Source of the DNA: Gammaproteobacteria bacterium
GTDB taxonomy: Bacteria > Pseudomonadota > Gammaproteobacteria > Ga0077536
Direction of reading: 5' to 3'
Length of the DNA stretch: 41,734 nt
NCBI GenBank assembly: GCA_016209015.1
Contig: JACQWY010000056.1
Coordinates: 1-41,734, forward strand
Shown here: in pieces, positions 39,883 to 41,734 of the stretch
How positions within the stretch are numbered: the stretch's first letter is position 1
Layout of the letters: each line of letters starts with the position of its first letter
Notes under the pieces: generated by a model
Seen by the model: only the letters and a program-made list of their open reading frames with translations
The model's database searches: none
What the model was told of the DNA's origin: nothing
Position numbers and translations under genes: made by a program

Positions 39883-40499
39883 TTGTACTGCTCCTCCAGG
39901 TGGCTGAGCGCGCCCTTCGTGATGATGACCTTCTGGAAGGAGATCAGGAGCGCCGGGTCGATCGCGTCAACGTCCGCGAGTCCAATCCAATGGATGTTGC
40001 GGGCGGACAGGTACAGCGCCTCCGAAACTTCTTCGGCGATCAGGAGCATGTCCTTCGCGGCGAACTTCGTCAGCGTCGCGAGCAGCGCCTTCGTCTTCGC
40101 TTCCGCGATGTCGAGGTTGTCCACCACGACGAGCCGGTCCTGACGGACGAGCTCGGAGAGGATGGAGCGGATCGCGCCGCGGTACATCTTGCGGTTGACC
40201 TTCTGCTCGAAGTTGCGCGGACGCGCGGCGAACGCGCGACCGCCCGTGCGCCACAGCGGCGAGCGGATCGAACCGGCGCGCGCCTGGCCCGTGCCCTTCT
40301 GGCGCCAGGGCTTGGCACCGCCGCCGCTCACTTCGGAGCGCGTCTTCTGGGCCTTCGTGCCGGCGCGGGCGCCAGCGAAGTAGGCGGTGACCACCTGGTG
40401 GATCAGCGCTTCCTTGTACGGCAGACCGAACACCTCGTCGGACACCGAGACGGTGCCGGCGGAGGAGCCGGTCGCGAATGAATGAAGTTGGAGTTCCAT
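39879..40499 (-). CDS. rplD: 50S ribosomal protein L4
   Basis: A 206-residue protein with a long loop reaching into the exit tunnel ([61 protein letters not shown]). In E. coli L4 also represses the S10 operon through a long leader. Here the tuf-rpsJ spacer is only 89 bp, so that classical leader does not fit. It lies 11 bp after rplC and overlaps rplW by 4 bp. Confidence 0.98.
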   Translation of the reverse strand: MELQLHSFATGSSAGTVSVSDEVFGLPYKEALIHQVVTAYFAGARAGTKAQKTRSEVSGGGAKPWRQKGTGQARAGSIRSPLWRTGGRAFAARPRNFEQKVNRKMYRGAIRSILSELVRQDRLVVVDNLDIAEAKTKALLATLTKFAAKDMLLIAEEVSEALYLSARNIHWIGLADVDAIDPALLISFQKVIITKGALSHLEEQYK

Positions 40500-40510
40500 G
40501 GAGCCCGCCC

Positions 40511-41170
40511 TTAGTTCGCGTTCGCGCTGCTGCGCTTCTTGGTGGTCGGCTTGATCAGGAGATCGCCGCCTTTCGCACCGGGCACCGCGCCCTTGATGAG
40601 GAGCAGATTGCGATCGACGTCGACGCGCACGACCTGCAGGGCCTGCGCCGTACGCTGGGCAGCGCCCATGTGACCTGACATCTTCTTGCCCTTGAACACC
40701 TTGCCGGGCGTCTGGTTCTGGCCGATCGAACCCGGCGCGCGGTGCGACAGCGAGTTGCCGTGCGTGGCGTCGCCCATCGAGAAGTGATGGCGCTTGATGG
40801 TACCGGCGAAGCCCTTACCGATCGTGGTGCCGGTAACGTCCACGTACTGTCCGGCGGCGAACAGATCCGCCTTCACCTCGGAGCCCGGCGCAAGCTCGGC
40901 GCCCTCGCCCTCACCGAGGCGGAATTCCCACAGACCACGGCCCGCGTCGACGCCGCACTTGCTGTACTCGCCCGCTTCGGGCTTCGTGATGCGATTACGA
41001 TGCCGCGAACCTGTCGTGATCTGCACGGCGCGATAGCCGTCGCTGTCCTCGCTCTTCACGCGCGTGACGCGATTCGGTTCGACCTCGACGACAGTCACGG
41101 GAACGGCTGCGCCGTCCTCGGCGTAAATGCGCGTCATGCCGCGCTTGCGCCCAATCAATCCTAGTGCCAT
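40511..41170 (-). CDS. rplC: 50S ribosomal protein L3
   Basis: A 219-residue early-assembly protein. It begins [36 protein letters not shown]. The extension that reaches the catalytic centre has [33 protein letters not shown]. It includes the glutamine that PrmB methylates in E. coli. The ATG at 41170 is the family start; the frame is open upstream over rpsJ without similarity. The C-terminus is somewhat extended ([11 protein letters not shown]). Confidence 0.98.
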   Translation of the reverse strand: MALGLIGRKRGMTRIYAEDGAAVPVTVVEVEPNRVTRVKSEDSDGYRAVQITTGSRHRNRITKPEAGEYSKCGVDAGRGLWEFRLGEGEGAELAPGSEVKADLFAAGQYVDVTGTTIGKGFAGTIKRHHFSMGDATHGNSLSHRAPGSIGQNQTPGKVFKGKKMSGHMGAAQRTAQALQVVRVDVDRNLLLIKGAVPGAKGGDLLIKPTTKKRSSANAN

Positions 41171-41190
41171 TGCCTTGTCTCCCGAGCCGA

Positions 41191-41502
41191 TCAGTTCAGG
41201 CGGATCTGGACGTCGACGCCGGCCGCCAGATCGAGCTTCATCAGCGCATCGACGGTTTTGTCCGTCGGATTGACGATGTCGAGCAGGCGCTTGTGCGTGC
41301 GGATCTCGTACTGATCGCGCGCGTCCTTGTTGGCGTGCGGCGAAATCAGCACCGTGAAGCGCTCTTTCTTCGACGGCAGGGGGATTGGTCCCTTCACCTG
41401 CGCGCCGGTGCGCTTCGCGGTCTCGACGATCTCGCGGGTCGACTGATCGATGAGTCGATGGTCGAACGCCTTGAGTCGGATTCTTATCACCTGCTGATTC
41501 AT
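41191..41502 (-). CDS. rpsJ: 30S ribosomal protein S10
   Basis: A 103-residue head protein that also serves as transcription elongation factor NusE with NusB. It contains [98 protein letters not shown], the complete fold with normal length. It is the first gene of the S10 part, 89 bp after tuf. Confidence 0.98.
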   Translation of the reverse strand: MNQQVIRIRLKAFDHRLIDQSTREIVETAKRTGAQVKGPIPLPSKKERFTVLISPHANKDARDQYEIRTHKRLLDIVNPTDKTVDALMKLDLAAGVDVQIRLN

Positions 41503-41542
41503 GTCTTCTTAGTCCTTGGTCAGTTGCTGGTGTCTGCCTTGC

Positions 41543-41575
41543 GAGTTGTGCACCGGGCGCGTGCCTCGACAACTC
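41543..41575. promoter_or_regulatory. Stem-loop in the tuf-rpsJ spacer
   Basis: GAGTTGT (41543-41549) pairs with ACAACTC (41569-41575), with an inner GCAC/GTGC. No T-tract follows on the minus strand, so it is not a convincing terminator. It may be a partial attenuator, an RNA-processing site, or the only remaining leader structure for the S10 operon. The 89-bp spacer otherwise shows no recognisable site. Confidence 0.4.
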
Positions 41576-41591
41576 ACAACCGACTCTTCTC

Positions 41592-41734
41592 TTACTCGAT
41601 GATCTTGGAAACGACTCCGGCGCCGACCGTACGGCCGCCCTCGCGGATGGCGAAGCGCAGACCCTCCTCCATCGCGATCGGGTTGATCAGCTTCACCGTG
41701 ATCTTCACGTTGTCGCCCGGCATCACCATCTCCA
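41592..41734 (-). CDS. tuf: Elongation factor Tu, C-terminal end (partial)
   Basis: The last 47 codons of EF-Tu, running off the right edge of the window. It contains [46 protein letters not shown], then TAA, the classical domain III end that binds tRNA. Its place before rpsJ shows that the str operon (rpsL-rpsG-fusA-tuf) probably lies just outside. A second tuf copy, common in proteobacteria, cannot be judged from here. Confidence 0.97.
   Translation of the reverse strand, partial: EMVMPGDNVKITVKLINPIAMEEGLRFAIREGGRTVGAGVVSKIIE

Overview
The window comes from a GC-rich gammaproteobacterium. The evidence is gene order: a tuf-S10-spc-alpha ribosomal superoperon, a gatCAB set divergent from mreBCD-mrdA-rodA-mltB-rlpA-dacA, and the DUF493-lipB-lipA unit. 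The protein sequences look most like the Xanthomonadales/Steroidobacterales/Nevskiales side of the class. That placement is inference from recalled families and synteny, not a database search. No rRNA, tRNA or CRISPR array is visible.

Layout. Positions 1-250 hold the tail of a broken IS21-type transposase and a 22-bp perfect inverted repeat, which also ends a truncated NYN-domain gene. Positions 240-4088 (minus) carry guaB, guaA and the NYN gene, that is GMP synthesis plus a putative RNase. A guaB promoter lies back to back with xseA (plus). An ElyC-like envelope gene and the lipoyl genes DUF493-lipB-lipA follow on the minus strand. From 8583 to 14955 an accessory-looking block interrupts what is usually a continuous lipA-lipB-DUF493-(dat)-dacA-rlpA-mltB-rodA-mrdA order. 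The block holds a 49-residue membrane protein, sixA, an unrecognised 378-residue protein, a tandem cyclic-nucleotide-binding protein, a YadG/YadH-type ABC exporter and a luciferase-like monooxygenase. Its right half is studded with palindromic repeats.

Positions 14953-24406 (minus) are the cell-wall elongation cluster mreB, mreC, mreD, mrdA, rodA, mltB, rlpA, dacA and a D-amino-acid transaminase. Together these build, trim and shape the sacculus. Positions 24664-27871 (plus) are gatC-gatA-gatB, the amidotransferase that makes Gln-tRNA and/or Asn-tRNA. Positions 28083 to the right edge (minus) are 28 translation and transcription genes in canonical order from tuf to rplQ, ending at a hairpin terminator that faces gatB.

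Points of most interest: mreC has no ATG/GTG/TTG at its conserved N-terminus and seems to start at ATC behind a strong GGAGG. The guaA start codon lies inside a 25-nt inverted-repeat arm. At least two families of palindromic repeats sit at gene ends and supply the stop codons of two genes. An unrecognised protein is paired with a dual cNMP-binding protein. No clearly new multi-gene system could be demonstrated from sequence alone.
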